Source: Flavimarina sp. Hel_I_48
GTDB lineage: Bacteria; Bacteroidota; Bacteroidia; Flavobacteriales; Flavobacteriaceae
Assembly: GCF_000733945.1 (NCBI RefSeq)
Contig: NZ_JPOL01000003.1
Location: forward strand, 62,001 to 126,000
Direction of reading: 5' to 3'
DNA length: 64,000 bases
Under the pieces are notes generated by a model. That model ran no database searches, had not been told where the DNA came from, and saw only the letters and a program-made list of their open reading frames with translations. Below are positions 10,201 to 17,707 of the stretch, piece after piece. The position numbers and the translations under genes are program-made. The first letter of the stretch is position 1; every line of letters begins with the position of its first letter.

Positions 10201-10373
10201 ATAGTGTATTTACCATTAAAATCTGTAGTGGTGCCCCGGTTTGTTTGCTGGACGAGAACAGAAACGCCTGGAAAAGCGATACCGGTAGGATCTGTGACCG
10301 TACCGGTAATATTTTGACCGTAGGAGGCAAAAAAATAACAGAGGAAGAATATCCCTAAAGCGAGATTTTTCAT
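7278..10373 (-). CDS. SusC/RagA-family TonB-linked outer-membrane transporter
   Basis: 1031 residues: signal peptide ending ASYGQ, carboxypeptidase-like domain (ITGTVTDPTGIAFPGVSV, about 20-110), plug domain with GKIAGVNINSSSGAAGAGS and the SusC signature NIESVSVLKGPAATALYGLR, then a 22-strand beta-barrel ending in NTRSYLFSVNLNF with a terminal Phe. It imports a substrate captured by the SusD partner three bases downstream, energised by TonB. The plug reads LSSLQGKI-like rather than carrying an extra N-terminal STN domain, so no anti-sigma partner is expected. Substrate unknown. Confidence 0.94.
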   Translation of the reverse strand: MKNLALGIFFLCYFFASYGQNITGTVTDPTGIAFPGVSVLVQQTNRGTTTDFNGKYTIDASAGDVLEFTYIGMQTQSITVGTDQTINIQMEDDTQELNAVVVTALGIKKEKRSVGYAVQELDNEELTRNSNNDVLGSLQGKIAGVNINSSSGAAGAGSNIIIRGITSLNPGANNQPLFVVDGIPISNQAPSGSLLPSTGSNAPSSSEQFSFTNRGADLNPNNIESVSVLKGPAATALYGLRAANGVILITTKRGQNNTMNFNFKSTVGFSEVSKTPDIQTKWREGFNGKIISTPNENAPSGYDYAEGETFGFWSFGPEYRSGEPIYNNFRDLFRKGFTSTNTFSLGGGGETYTYFGSIVRSDDEGIVPNTNFDRTTLKLNGSINITPKFTIDPSISYIKSKGRMPNGGDKSIMSSLSYWTPTFDVNDYLTADGSEQNYTAGVADNPRYFAEVSYLDSDVDRILANTKLNYKPADWVNISYQIGIDNYHDDRFRFVPSDIDPGSATNGFIVREGLNYNEVTSNLFVTFDKKLSEDFSASLLLGNQISDIRSKRLTRRGEGLDLAAPTVFGQATNFFDDRGGTEQRIVGIFGNLRLEYKNVLYLDITSRNDWSSTLPKKNRSFFYPSASLSYVFSQSLENADALPDFFSYGKLRASYAEVGKDASPYLGIYYDQPTDFPFGTIDGYSRNSQGASDQLKPERTASLEFGGEFKFFKSRLGFDLTYYKQNSKDQILPVPVAQTSGFNTFVLNAGEIENQGFEALMTIVPVKTKDFRWDINVNWSTVNSEVLSLPAGIDEIVFADSGFAGIVSKLQVGGAPGDLFGYIWQRDENGNRIIQEDGFPRVQADNPSDLVKVGNAMPDWLGSIGSTFTYKGLSFSFLLERREGGDLYDSGQRNGIRNGNLKITEQRGEEVILDGVLENGTPNNIPVTITQDYYRSSSFYNRAAEILVQDGSWWRLRNVTLSYDLDEKLIQKTPFNGVTFSLTGTNLWIDTPFRGYDPEGTQFSAGSNAYGFTGLNIPNTRSYLFSVNLNF

Positions 10374-10585
10374 AGTGTTAAGGTTTGTGTTGGAAGGTCT
10401 AAATTGCTTAAAAAAATTGGATTAAGAAAACTTTAATAGTTTTTTATAAATATTTTGATTTCCTGTTCTATTTAAACCAAATACTGAATTTACCTTGATC
10501 TTTGTGTCGTATTTATGCTAATCCTTTAATCTTGACAACCTAACTACTACGCAGGACTATTATCTTTTTGAGTGTTTTATATAAC
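10374..10585. other. Intergenic stretch upstream of the first SusC gene
   Basis: AT-rich region of about 200 bp between susC and the YebC terminator. It must hold the minus-strand susC promoter, but I see no convincing TAnnTTTG match and no ORF. Nothing else is recognised. Confidence 0.4.
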
Positions 10586-10617
10586 AAAAAAGCCATCATT
10601 ACGAGGTAATGATGGCT
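10586..10617 (-). terminator. Intrinsic terminator after the YebC gene
   Basis: Perfect 12-bp stem AGCCATCATTAC / GTAATGATGGCT with a GAG loop at 10591-10617. On the minus strand it is followed by a run of six T, 64 bp after the YebC stop codon. Confidence 0.88.
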
Positions 10618-10680
10618 ATGCTTTAAAAAGTGCCTGGCACTCAATTGATATTCTATAAAAAACAGGAAGTAAAAACGATG

Positions 10681-11406
10681 TTATTCCCCGTCAGAAGTTT
10701 CTTCCATAGAATGATAAACATTCTGTACATCATCATCTTCTTCTAACTTTTCCAGTAATTTTTCAACATCCTGCGCATCTTCTGCAGAAAGAGGTTTGGT
10801 AACCTGTGGAATGCGCTCAAAGCCGGAAGAAAGAATCTCAATATCCTTTTCTTCGAGCGCTTGCTGAATGGCGCCAAAACTTTCAAACGGACCATAGATT
10901 AAAATGCCGTCCTCGTCTTCAAAAACCTCTTCTGCACCATAATCAATAAACTCAAGTTCTACTTCTTCGGGATCAAGTCCTTCAGCGGGAATCCGGAAAT
11001 TACAGGTGTGGTCAAACATAAATTCAACTGATCCTGAAGTACCCAGGTTTCCGTCACATTTGTTGAAATAGGAACGTATATTGGCCACGGTACGGTTATT
11101 ATTGTCGGTTGCGGTTTCTATCAATACGGCAATTCCGTGGGGCGCATAACCTTCAAAAAGTACTTCCTTAAAATCGCCAAGGCTTTTATCACTGGCGCGT
11201 TTTATGGCGCGCTCAATGTTATCCTTCGGCATATTGACGCTCTTCGCGTTTTGAATAACGGCCCGAAGTCGGGAATTTGTATCTGGATCAGGACCGCCAT
11301 CTTTAACGGCCATCACGATATCCTTACCTATGCGGGTAAAGGCTTTGGCCATCGCGCTCCAGCGCTTCATTTTTCGTGCTTTCCTAAATTCAAATGCTCT
11401 TCCCAT
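10681..11406 (-). CDS. YebC/PmpR-family protein (translation factor / regulator)
   Basis: 241 residues starting MGRAFEFRKARKMKRWSAMA. This start matches the family; an in-frame upstream Met at 11427 would add seven atypical residues. Conserved parts are the N-terminal FTRIGKDIVMAVKDGGPDPD, NMPKDNIERAIKRA, the middle FEGYAPHGIAVLIE, and ATDNNRT-like NNNRTVANIRSYF. Three-domain YebC proteins bind nucleic acid or the ribosome, and recent work links them to relief of ribosome stalling at proline runs. It acts in the cytoplasm. Monocistronic, with its own terminator. Confidence 0.93.
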   Translation of the reverse strand: MGRAFEFRKARKMKRWSAMAKAFTRIGKDIVMAVKDGGPDPDTNSRLRAVIQNAKSVNMPKDNIERAIKRASDKSLGDFKEVLFEGYAPHGIAVLIETATDNNNRTVANIRSYFNKCDGNLGTSGSVEFMFDHTCNFRIPAEGLDPEEVELEFIDYGAEEVFEDEDGILIYGPFESFGAIQQALEEKDIEILSSGFERIPQVTKPLSAEDAQDVEKLLEKLEEDDDVQNVYHSMEETSDGE

Positions 11407-11492
11407 AAATAGAATTGTTTCGCGCAAATTTAACTAAAAGCTTATAAAGTAAAAACGTTTTTTAGCGGTTGCTAAGTACACAAAAAACCCGC

Positions 11493-11521
11493 CCTTTTCA
11501 GTCAATTTTTGACCTAAAAGG
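11493..11521. terminator. Hairpin, possible terminator after the pterin dehydratase gene
   Basis: CCTTTTCAGTCAA and TTGACCTAAAAGG form a 13-bp stem with two mismatches. It lies 47 bp downstream of the minus-strand dehydratase gene, with AAAAAACCC (T-run on the minus strand) beyond it. Confidence 0.45.
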
Positions 11522-11568
11522 ACAGATTTTGCTTTGTTTTTAAACTATTTTGTTGCTTTTTTCAACGT

Positions 11569-11853
11569 TTAGCCGTTGATTATTTTTTCGATCGCGTGGG
11601 CAAGTTTGAAATCTTTTTCGGTTACTCCGCCCGCATCGTGGGTGGAGAGCGAGATTACAAGTTGGTTGTAAGTATTGGTCCATTCAGGATGGTGCTGCTG
11701 GTTCTCGATCTCAAAAGAGATACGCGTCATAGTTGCAAAAGCTTCTTTAAAGTCTTCAAATTCAAGCGAGGTATGAATCGCGTTGTCCTCATATTCCCAA
11801 CCGTCAATTTTTTCCAGACGTTCGTTTATGGTATTTTCATCTAATTTATCCAT
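11569..11853 (-). CDS. 4a-hydroxytetrahydrobiopterin dehydratase (pterin-4a-carbinolamine dehydratase)
   Basis: 94 residues from MDKLDENTINERLEKIDGW; a Met 15 codons upstream is in frame but would add an atypical tail. The family core is visible: FEDFKEAFATMTRISFEIENQ, then QHHPEWTNTYNQLVISLSTHDAGGVTEKDF. It contains the catalytic HHP and the distal His of the THDAGG loop. The enzyme dehydrates 4a-hydroxytetrahydropterin so the cofactor of aromatic amino acid hydroxylases can be recycled. No phenylalanine hydroxylase is in this window. Cytoplasmic, apparently monocistronic. Confidence 0.93.
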   Translation of the reverse strand: MDKLDENTINERLEKIDGWEYEDNAIHTSLEFEDFKEAFATMTRISFEIENQQHHPEWTNTYNQLVISLSTHDAGGVTEKDFKLAHAIEKIING

Positions 11854-12007
11854 GATTTTGGTTTTTTGTTTCTTAAAAATAGAATCCTCCCGCGCCATAG
11901 CAAACCATTTAAGCGAAGATTAACGTTAAATATTTTTCAATAGTCATTAGGTTGTACCAAGAATCCTCTTGATTTTATGGAAATTTTCTGGATATGGAAA
12001 CGAATCT

Positions 12008-12115
12008 CGCGTTAGGGATTGCAGTAGCCCTGCAAGATCCTACCGGGAGGAAGCCTTTTTGGGAGACACGAGCAAAAGATTGCAACATAAAGCCCAACCC
12101 GCAGGGTAATGTCCA
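12008..12115. repeat. Intergenic repeat copy 1 (about 108 bp)
   Basis: Begins CGCGTTAGGGATTGCAGTAG and ends CCCGCAGGGTAATGTCCA. It matches copy 2 at 12196-12304 over its whole length with scattered substitutions. In copy 2 the outer ends form a short inverted repeat (GCGTTA ... TAACGC). Sequences of this kind recur between genes in flavobacterial genomes; whether it is a MITE-like element or encodes a structured RNA is not known to me. Confidence 0.75.
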
Positions 12116-12195
12116 AAAACAGCTCAAAATTTGACTAAAATTGCCGAAAAAAAGCCGATTTAAGCCATAAACTACTTCAAAAAATCTACGTATTC

Positions 12196-12304
12196 CGCGT
12201 TAGGGATTGCAGTAGCTCTGCCAGACCCTACCGGGAGGAAGCCTTTTTGTGAGGCACGAACAGAAAGATTGCAACGCAAAGCCCGACCCGCAGGGTAACG
12301 CCCA
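12196..12304. repeat. Intergenic repeat copy 2 (about 109 bp)
   Basis: Direct repeat of the 12008-12115 element in the same orientation, 188 bp further on. The best conserved blocks are GCGTTAGGGATTGCAGTAG, CTACCGGGAGGAAGCCTTTT, AAAGATTGCAAC and CCCGCAGGGTAACGCCC. The 80 bp between the copies are not repeated. Confidence 0.75.
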
Positions 12305-12463
12305 ATATCAAAAAGAACTGAAGAATCAAAAAATACAAGTAACCCTTGAGAACGTTCTAATATCCTGAAACACTTTCTAAATATTTAAAATATATACTAA
12401 AAGACCTGTTTTCTAGCCTCAAAATGCTAAAAAATAGACCAAAAACGCTAATTTTCTATTTCC

Positions 12464-12493
12464 TTGAATTCGCTTCGGAAACCCGTATCTTCG
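12464..12493 (+). promoter_or_regulatory. Probable Bacteroidota-type promoter of the PepD-like gene
   Basis: TTG at 12464-12466 and TATCTTCG at 12486-12493, 19 bp apart, resemble TTTG-N19-TAnnTTTG. The ATG follows 18 bp later, so the leader would be only about ten bases. Confidence 0.45.
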
Positions 12494-12511
12494 CGCCAAA
12501 TTTTATTTGCA

Positions 12512-13975
12512 ATGAACAATACCGAAATACGCAACCTGGAACCGAAAGCCGTCTGGAATAAATTTGCCGATCTTAATGCGGTACCCCGCGCTTCTAAAAA
12601 AGAAGAAGAGGTGATCGCTTTTATGAAGGCTTTTGGCGAAGGATTAAACCTTGAAACAAAGGTAGATTCCGTAGGAAATGTGATCATAAAAAAACCGGCC
12701 ACAAAAGGTCAGGAAAACCGTAAAACCGTTGTTTTACAATCGCACCTGGATATGGTGCACCAGAAAAACAACGATACCGATTTTGATTTTGCCACCCAGG
12801 GAATAGACATGAAAATTGAAGGGGACTGGGTAAAAGCAAAAGGGACCACCCTGGGGGCAGATAATGGGCTGGGCGTTGCCACCATTATGGCGATCCTTGA
12901 AAGTGATACTATAGAGCATCCTGCGCTGGAAGCGCTTTTTACCATTGATGAAGAAACCGGGATGACCGGCGCGAAAGGACTTAAAAGCGGACTTCTCAAT
13001 GGCGAAATACTATTGAACCTGGATACCGAAGAAGATGATGAAATAGGTGTAGGTTGTGCTGGTGGCGTAGACATCACTGCGACCAGAACGTATGAGGAAG
13101 AACAAGTTGCCACAACTAAAAAGGCGTATACTTTAAAAGTAAACGGACTTACCGGAGGTCATTCCGGGATGGAAATCCATAAAGGACTGGGCAATGCCAA
13201 TAAACTGATGAACCGTTTGCTGGTCAGTGCTTTTGAAGATTTTGGTTTGCAATTATCAAAAATAGAAGGTGGTGGTTTGCGCAATGCGATCCCACGGGAA
13301 AGTGTGGCGCTTGTAGTTGTGGAAGAATCAAAAACCGAGGCTTTTGAAAAACACATAAAGACCCTTGCGGAAGCTATAAAAACCGAATATCAAAAAACCG
13401 ATCCTGAGCTTAAAATCCAATGCACAACGGCTGAAGTGCCAGGAAAAGTAATGAATACCGAAGTACAAAAGCAATTTGTGCGTGCTATACAAGCCGCCTG
13501 GAATGGTGTTTTTAGAATGAGCCCAGACATTGAAAACCTTGTGGAAACCTCAAACAATGTCGCCCGTATCACTGTTAAAAACGGGACTATTGAAGTGCTT
13601 TGCCTAACACGATCATCGGTGGAATCTTCGCGTGAGGATCTTGCAAAAACCTTACAGGCTGCTTTTGAGCTTATGGGTTGTGAAGTTTCTTTTTCGGGAG
13701 AATATCCAGGTTGGAAACCGAATATGGACAGCGCTGTTTTAAAGGTTCTGGTTGATAAATACAAAAAACTCAATGAAGAGGAGCCTGAAGTCGCTGCCTG
13801 TCACGCCGGACTGGAATGTGGTATTCTAGGTCAGAATTATCCAGAAATGGATATGATTTCCTTTGGACCCACCATTCGTGGCGCACATTCTCCAGACGAG
13901 CGCGCCAGTATAACTTCATTGCAGAAGTTCTGGACGTTTGTTCAGGAAATTTTAAAGGATATACCTGTAAAGTAG
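12512..13975 (+). CDS. Aminoacyl-histidine dipeptidase (PepD family, M20)
   Basis: 487 residues starting MNNTEIRNLEPKAVWNKFAD. I prefer this start to an upstream in-frame Met at 12464, which would overlap the promoter. Zinc and catalytic motifs are LQSHLDMVHQ, GTTLGADNGLGVA, TIDEETGMTG and LNLDTEEDDEIGVGCAGG; the lid domain holds GLTGGHSGMEIHKG, and the C-terminal part has FGPTIRGAHSPDER with the last His ligand. Length and order match PepD (cytosol non-specific dipeptidase), which hydrolyses Xaa-His and other dipeptides. Cytoplasmic, monocistronic. Confidence 0.93.
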   Translation: MNNTEIRNLEPKAVWNKFADLNAVPRASKKEEEVIAFMKAFGEGLNLETKVDSVGNVIIKKPATKGQENRKTVVLQSHLDMVHQKNNDTDFDFATQGIDMKIEGDWVKAKGTTLGADNGLGVATIMAILESDTIEHPALEALFTIDEETGMTGAKGLKSGLLNGEILLNLDTEEDDEIGVGCAGGVDITATRTYEEEQVATTKKAYTLKVNGLTGGHSGMEIHKGLGNANKLMNRLLVSAFEDFGLQLSKIEGGGLRNAIPRESVALVVVEESKTEAFEKHIKTLAEAIKTEYQKTDPELKIQCTTAEVPGKVMNTEVQKQFVRAIQAAWNGVFRMSPDIENLVETSNNVARITVKNGTIEVLCLTRSSVESSREDLAKTLQAAFELMGCEVSFSGEYPGWKPNMDSAVLKVLVDKYKKLNEEEPEVAACHAGLECGILGQNYPEMDMISFGPTIRGAHSPDERASITSLQKFWTFVQEILKDIPVK

Positions 13976-14020
13976 TTTGATGTTGTACACTGTATATTGT
14001 AAGGTGTAGCTTGTGTTTTT

Positions 14021-14060
14021 AGAATGAAGAATGAAGAATGAAGAATGAAGAATGAAGAAT
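14021..14060. repeat. Short tandem repeat, AGAATGA x 5.7
   Basis: Five perfect copies plus five bases of the 7-bp unit AGAATGA, in the spacer after the PepD-like gene. A likely slippage-prone spacer repeat with no coding role. Confidence 0.95.
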
Positions 14061-14066
14061 ATATAA

Positions 14067-14112
14067 AAACCTGCAAGGTGTTGCCGACGGTAGGAGGTCT
14101 CCTTGTAGGTTT
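14067..14112. terminator. Hairpin after the PepD-like gene, probable terminator or repeat
   Basis: AAACCTGCAAGG and CCTTGTAGGTTT pair over 12 bp (one G-T) around a 22-base loop. It is the only strong hairpin between PepD and the next gene. The T-run that follows is poor, so it could also be a dispersed palindromic repeat. Confidence 0.5.
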
Positions 14113-14154
14113 ATATTTGGAGATATAGCAATTCTTATTAGTAAAATAATCTAA

Positions 14155-14643
14155 ATGAATAAGTTAGAAGAATTAGTAATTGAATGTGATGAAAGTATAA
14201 TTTTCTATACGAGACATTTGGAAAGAATGAGAAAACAAATTTCTTTGATCGAAAAGTCTAAAAGAGTCATTAAAAATTGCAATTCAAATGCAGACTTAGC
14301 AGAATTTATTGAAATAGAGAATTTAAATAATTATAACGGTTATTTGACAATTTCAACTTTGGATTTGGCTGTGAATCTTAAAAATTTAATTTCAGCAAAG
14401 ACAGATTGGGAAAAGATATTTTTCATTAAAAATTCCTATTTGCTAATTCATGAGACGTTGAATAAGCTAAAACCTCCTCAAAACAAAAATTTTTTAGAGA
14501 AATCAATTAAAGAAAGCTATAAAAGTCTAGTTGAAGAATTTGAGGAATTAATGCAGGAGATAATTTGCTTTAAAAATACTTCAGAATATAAAAAAATTAA
14601 AAGGTCAGACATTACACTGCGGGACATATTGTCGATAGCTTGA
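14155..14643 (+). CDS. Hypothetical protein, unrecognised, AT-rich
   Basis: 162 residues that I do not recognise. It is rich in Lys, Glu, Asn and Ile and probably almost all helical, with heptad-like stretches near residues 10-40 (IIFYTRHLERMRKQISLIEK) and 110-150. There is no signal peptide or membrane segment. The codons are visibly more AT-rich than those of PepD and the helicase on either side. It is followed by fragments (see 14601-14835), which suggests a small acquired and decaying patch. The ATG at 14155 is the first in frame. It could be a defence or immunity-type small protein, but nothing in the sequence proves that. Confidence 0.55.
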   Translation: MNKLEELVIECDESIIFYTRHLERMRKQISLIEKSKRVIKNCNSNADLAEFIEIENLNNYNGYLTISTLDLAVNLKNLISAKTDWEKIFFIKNSYLLIHETLNKLKPPQNKNFLEKSIKESYKSLVEEFEELMQEIICFKNTSEYKKIKRSDITLRDILSIA

Positions 14644-14696
14644 AAAGGTATTATGACACAATTAAAGATTTAGACGGCAGGAAAAAATATTGTTAA
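14601..14696 (+). pseudogene. Possible gene remnant overlapping the end of the hypothetical gene
   Basis: In the +2 frame relative to the 162-residue gene, a stretch open from 14601 reads HYTAGHIVDSLKRYYDTIKD and ends at TAA 14694-14696. It has no good start codon but the residue mix looks protein-like. It may be the tail of the same protein after a frameshift or a fragment of another gene. Confidence 0.25.
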
Positions 14697-14700
14697 ATTT

Positions 14701-14835
14701 ATGAGTATTTCTAAAAAAGCACTTTATTTAATTAATAGCTATGGAATTTTGGCAAATAATAAAAGTTTAGAAAAAGGAAAGGATATCGAACGAAAAATAA
14801 GAGAAACGATAGAAAAGCTGAACAATTTATTATAA
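14701..14835 (+). CDS. Small ORF, 44 residues, doubtful
   Basis: ATG at 14701 to TAA at 14833-14835, reading MSISKKALYLINSYGILANN and ending in a charged helix (ERKIRETIEKLNNLL). It is not recognised. It lies in the same AT-rich patch and could be a real small protein or the C-terminal scrap of a decayed gene. The remaining 170 bp before the helicase gene show nothing else. Confidence 0.25.
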   Translation: MSISKKALYLINSYGILANNKSLEKGKDIERKIRETIEKLNNLL

Positions 14836-15004
14836 AAACAGATTTAGTTTATTTCTCTGCGAAAACAATTCTTTGGAGTGATCATTATATCCGATATTAT
14901 CAAGCCAATTAAACACTTACACCATAAAATATTTCATCCCGTATTTTTACAGTTTATAACAAGCCTGCAACCTTCAACCAATAACATTTAACCAAATTTC
15001 CCCC

Positions 15005-16351
15005 ATGGAAGAAAATTTCGATAATTTCAAAATATCCAAGCAATTGCATTATGCGATAGAAGATTTGGGCTTTAAAAAACCTACCCAGATTCAGGAAGAT
15101 GCATTTTCCGTGATTCGCTCGGGTAGGGATGTGGTAGGTACTGCCCAGACCGGTACGGGTAAGACCTTTGCGTATATGTTGCCCCTGCTGGAAGGTTTAA
15201 AATTCTCCAAACAGGATAATCCACGTATTTTGATTCTTGTGCCCACCCGCGAACTTGTGGGTCAACTTGTGGAAAATATCCAGGGTTATGCAAAATACAT
15301 GTCCGTTAGGGTAACCGGCGTTTTTGGAGGGGTGAACATCAATCCACAAAAGGAAGCGGTAGCGCAGGGGCTTGATATTTTAGTTGGGACACCTGGTCGA
15401 TTGAATGATTTGATCCTCAGCCGTACGATTCAGTTAAAGTCCATCAAACATTTTGTGGTTGATGAAGTAGATGTGATGTTAGATCTTGGTTTTCGGCATC
15501 AGCTCACGAATATTTTGGATATGCTTCCGCAACGACGGCAAAATATTCTTTTCTCGGCCACGATGACTGATGATGTATCCGAGTTGATTGATAGTTTCTT
15601 TACCGCGCCAGAACGTATCACGGTAGCGCTAAGTGGGGAACCTCTTGAAAATATTGAACAGGTTTCCTATGCGGTCCCCAACTTTTATACGAAAGCAAAC
15701 CTTCTTATTCATCTGCTGAAGAAGACTGAATTTAAAAAAGTTTTGATTTTTGTTTCCAATAAGAAAAGCGTGGAGCGGTTACAAAAGGAATTGGTCGCGA
15801 ATGGCGTTAGGGAATTGGATGTTATTCATTCAAACAAGACACAGAATTATCGTTTAAATGCCATCAAGTATTTTGAGGAAGGCAAAACCCGTATCCTGAT
15901 CGCGACAGATGTCATGGCGCGCGGGGTAGACCTTGATCAGGTAAGTCATGCGATTAACTTTGATGTGCCCAGTTTCCCTGAAAATTATATGCACCGCATA
16001 GGCCGTACCGGTAGGGCGGGGCAGGAAGGGCATTCCCTTTTGCTGTACACCCCAAAAGAACAGGAGGCTAAAGAAGGTATTGAGCAGTTGATGAAAACCA
16101 CTTTGCCCATAATGGAGCTGCCGGAAGAAATAGAAATCGCTACGCGACTGGCACCTGAAGAACGCCCCGAAATCAAAGAAGCCAACAATCCAAACAAACC
16201 AAGTGAAACGAAAGGGGCCAGTTTTCATGAGAAAAAAGAGAAAAATCAAAAGACCAATCAAGGTGGTTCCTACAGGAGGGAAATAGCAAAAAAATACAAG
16301 AAACCGAAAACACGCGGAGATAAAAATTACAACCGAAGAAACAAAAAATAA
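15005..16351 (+). CDS. DEAD-box ATP-dependent RNA helicase
   Basis: 448 residues with the two RecA domains and all motifs in order: Q motif (FKKPTQIQ), I (AQTGTGKT), Ia (PTRELVGQ), GG, Ib (TPGRL), II written DEVD rather than DEAD, III (SATM), IV (LIFVSNK), V (ATDVMARGVD) and VI (HRIGRTGRAGQ). The last 70 residues form a basic, low-complexity RNA-binding tail (KKYKKPKTRGDKNYNRRNKK). Proteins of this type (RhlE/CshA/DeaD-like) unwind RNA in ribosome assembly and mRNA decay. DEVD at motif II is an allowed variant. Monocistronic with a strong downstream terminator. Confidence 0.94.
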   Translation: MEENFDNFKISKQLHYAIEDLGFKKPTQIQEDAFSVIRSGRDVVGTAQTGTGKTFAYMLPLLEGLKFSKQDNPRILILVPTRELVGQLVENIQGYAKYMSVRVTGVFGGVNINPQKEAVAQGLDILVGTPGRLNDLILSRTIQLKSIKHFVVDEVDVMLDLGFRHQLTNILDMLPQRRQNILFSATMTDDVSELIDSFFTAPERITVALSGEPLENIEQVSYAVPNFYTKANLLIHLLKKTEFKKVLIFVSNKKSVERLQKELVANGVRELDVIHSNKTQNYRLNAIKYFEEGKTRILIATDVMARGVDLDQVSHAINFDVPSFPENYMHRIGRTGRAGQEGHSLLLYTPKEQEAKEGIEQLMKTTLPIMELPEEIEIATRLAPEERPEIKEANNPNKPSETKGASFHEKKEKNQKTNQGGSYRREIAKKYKKPKTRGDKNYNRRNKK

Positions 16352-16463
16352 TTGGTATCCATTGAATACGTATTTTAACTTTTAAAGCCAATCTATAGCG
16401 TAATTGTATTTTATATTTTTAAAAAGCAAATTTGACCCAACTTTAAAAAAGTCTAATAGAATT

Positions 16464-16491
16464 AAAAAAAGATCCATATTGGATCTTTTTT
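16464..16491. terminator. Intrinsic terminator after the DEAD-box helicase gene
   Basis: AAAAAAAGATCC-ATATT-GGATCTTTTTT: a 12-bp class stem with T-run on the plus strand and A-run upstream, 113 bp after the stop. Confidence 0.85.
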
Positions 16492-16673
16492 GTTTTTAAT
16501 CTTTTTATCGGATTAATATTGTATATTAACTGATATAAACGAATATTGAGTTTATTTAATGGGACTAAAAGTTAATTATTTTAATAAAATTTAAATATTT
16601 TATCGTTAATTATTTTTTATTGGTCTTATAATCAGAGCATTATACAAACAGAGGCTAAAGTGAAATTTTATCA

Positions 16674-16705
16674 TTTGTTTTGTAAGAATTAAACTACTAT
16701 ATTTG
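16674..16705 (+). promoter_or_regulatory. Promoter of the SSB-like gene
   Basis: TTTG at 16674-16677 and a perfect TAnnTTTG (TATATTTG) at 16698-16705, 20 bp apart. Transcription would start near 16712, leaving a leader of about 57 bases. The rest of 16492-16768 is AT-rich with no ORF. Confidence 0.6.
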
Positions 16706-16768
16706 TTCAGTAATTATAATATGAATGCTTGAAAAGTAAATGTTAATCATCCCCCAAATTATTAAATT

Positions 16769-17149
16769 ATGAACACAGTTTTTGTTTCCGGAACACTTAA
16801 GACAGCAGCTCAATTAAAAATGGGTGATCAGGGTTATATTGTAACCTTTAAAATGGTACATGAAGATGAGATGAAAGATTCTAATGGTAGCATTAAAGCA
16901 ATTGCAACTGATTGGTCTGTTTCCCTTCAGTATATTGAAGAACCCAGTGATATAATCAGTAAGTTGGAAAAAGGGGTGAAAGTACTCGTTAAAGGAACTT
17001 CTGAAATATCGCATCAGGAGGAAGGTGGTACTTTTAAAATGAACTGTACCCTGAATGGGGAAAGTCTCAATATCATGGACACCGCTTCAAAGAAACTTCA
17101 GCAAAATATTCAGCGTCAGTTCGCAGATCGCCAGGCAATGGCAAGTTAA
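16769..17149 (+). CDS. SSB-like OB-fold protein
   Basis: 126 residues beginning MNTVFVSGTLKTAAQLKMGD. The pattern of an initial strand, GYIVTFKMVHEDE, WSVSLQYIE, LEKGVKVLVKGTSEIS and FKMNCTLNGESLNIMD resembles the single-stranded-DNA-binding OB fold (strand 1 fidelity loop, VKVxVxG core). It lacks the long Gly/Pro tail and acidic tip of replicative SSB and ends in a short basic helix. It may be an accessory SSB, often tied to mobile or stress-induced functions. Family call is by pattern only. Confidence 0.55.
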   Translation: MNTVFVSGTLKTAAQLKMGDQGYIVTFKMVHEDEMKDSNGSIKAIATDWSVSLQYIEEPSDIISKLEKGVKVLVKGTSEISHQEEGGTFKMNCTLNGESLNIMDTASKKLQQNIQRQFADRQAMAS

Positions 17150-17173
17150 GATCATATTTGTCCAATAAAATAG

Positions 17174-17216
17174 AACCTTCGTATTGTTTTAAATAAAGCA
17201 ATGCGAAGGTTTTTTA
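17174..17216 (+). terminator. Intrinsic terminator after the SSB-like gene
   Basis: AACCTTCGTATTG pairs with CAATGCGAAGGTT (one G-T) and is followed by TTTTTT. It lies 25 bp after the stop and directly before the convergent DUF2237 gene. Confidence 0.88.
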
Positions 17217-17222
17217 TTGCAA

Positions 17223-17597
17223 CTATTCTTTAAACTGATATTGTTCTAAAAGTTCGAGATTTGCATAGAGCAAAACGTCCTTATGGCAAGACTCCAACAC
17301 GATTTTAGGTGCTTTGCCGGCATCTACAGCTTCTAACCAGCGATTAATACAAAGACACCATTTATCACCGGCTTTAAGTCCGGGAAATTGCCATTGCGGC
17401 TTGGGCGTAATCAGATCATTACCTTTTAACGCGGAATAGTTCAGGAATTCACTGGTCATGATTGCACATACGATATGTGTCCCCTGATCTGATAAATCTG
17501 TATTGCAGAAACCGTCCCTAAAATAGCCCGTAACAGGATCTAGGCAACAGGAAATCAGATTAGTTCCCAGTATATTTTTTGAAGTTTTCTTTTCCAT
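17223..17597 (-). CDS. DUF2237 family protein
   Basis: 124 residues with the whole DUF2237 pattern: NILGTNLISCCLDPVTGYFRDG, then GTHIVCAIMTSEFLNYSALKGNDL, then PGLKAGDKWCLCINRWLEA and LESCHKDVL. Conserved Cys, His and Trp positions suggest a small metal-binding or enzymatic role, but no activity is established. The start MEKKTSKNILGTNL is the only reasonable Met. It is convergent with the SSB-like gene and separated from the DoxX pair by about 110 bp of AT-rich DNA, so probably transcribed alone. Confidence 0.9.
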   Translation of the reverse strand: MEKKTSKNILGTNLISCCLDPVTGYFRDGFCNTDLSDQGTHIVCAIMTSEFLNYSALKGNDLITPKPQWQFPGLKAGDKWCLCINRWLEAVDAGKAPKIVLESCHKDVLLYANLELLEQYQFKE

Positions 17598-17707
17598 TTT
17601 TAATTATGTGAAAAATAAATTGATTATTTAGCCTAATCAAATAATTGAGAAATAACGTTTAAAATTTCGTGAATTCGTAAACTAAAAATTAAATTCAACC
17701 TACGGAT

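Noticed and set aside
9849..10358. 169-codon plus-strand frame inside the first SusC gene
   Set aside because: Antisense to the conserved plug domain with its VLKGPAATALYGLR signature, so a coding-strand shadow.
14021..14060. Tandem AGAATGA units considered as a CRISPR-like or regulatory array
   Set aside because: The 7-bp units have no spacers; it is a simple sequence repeat.
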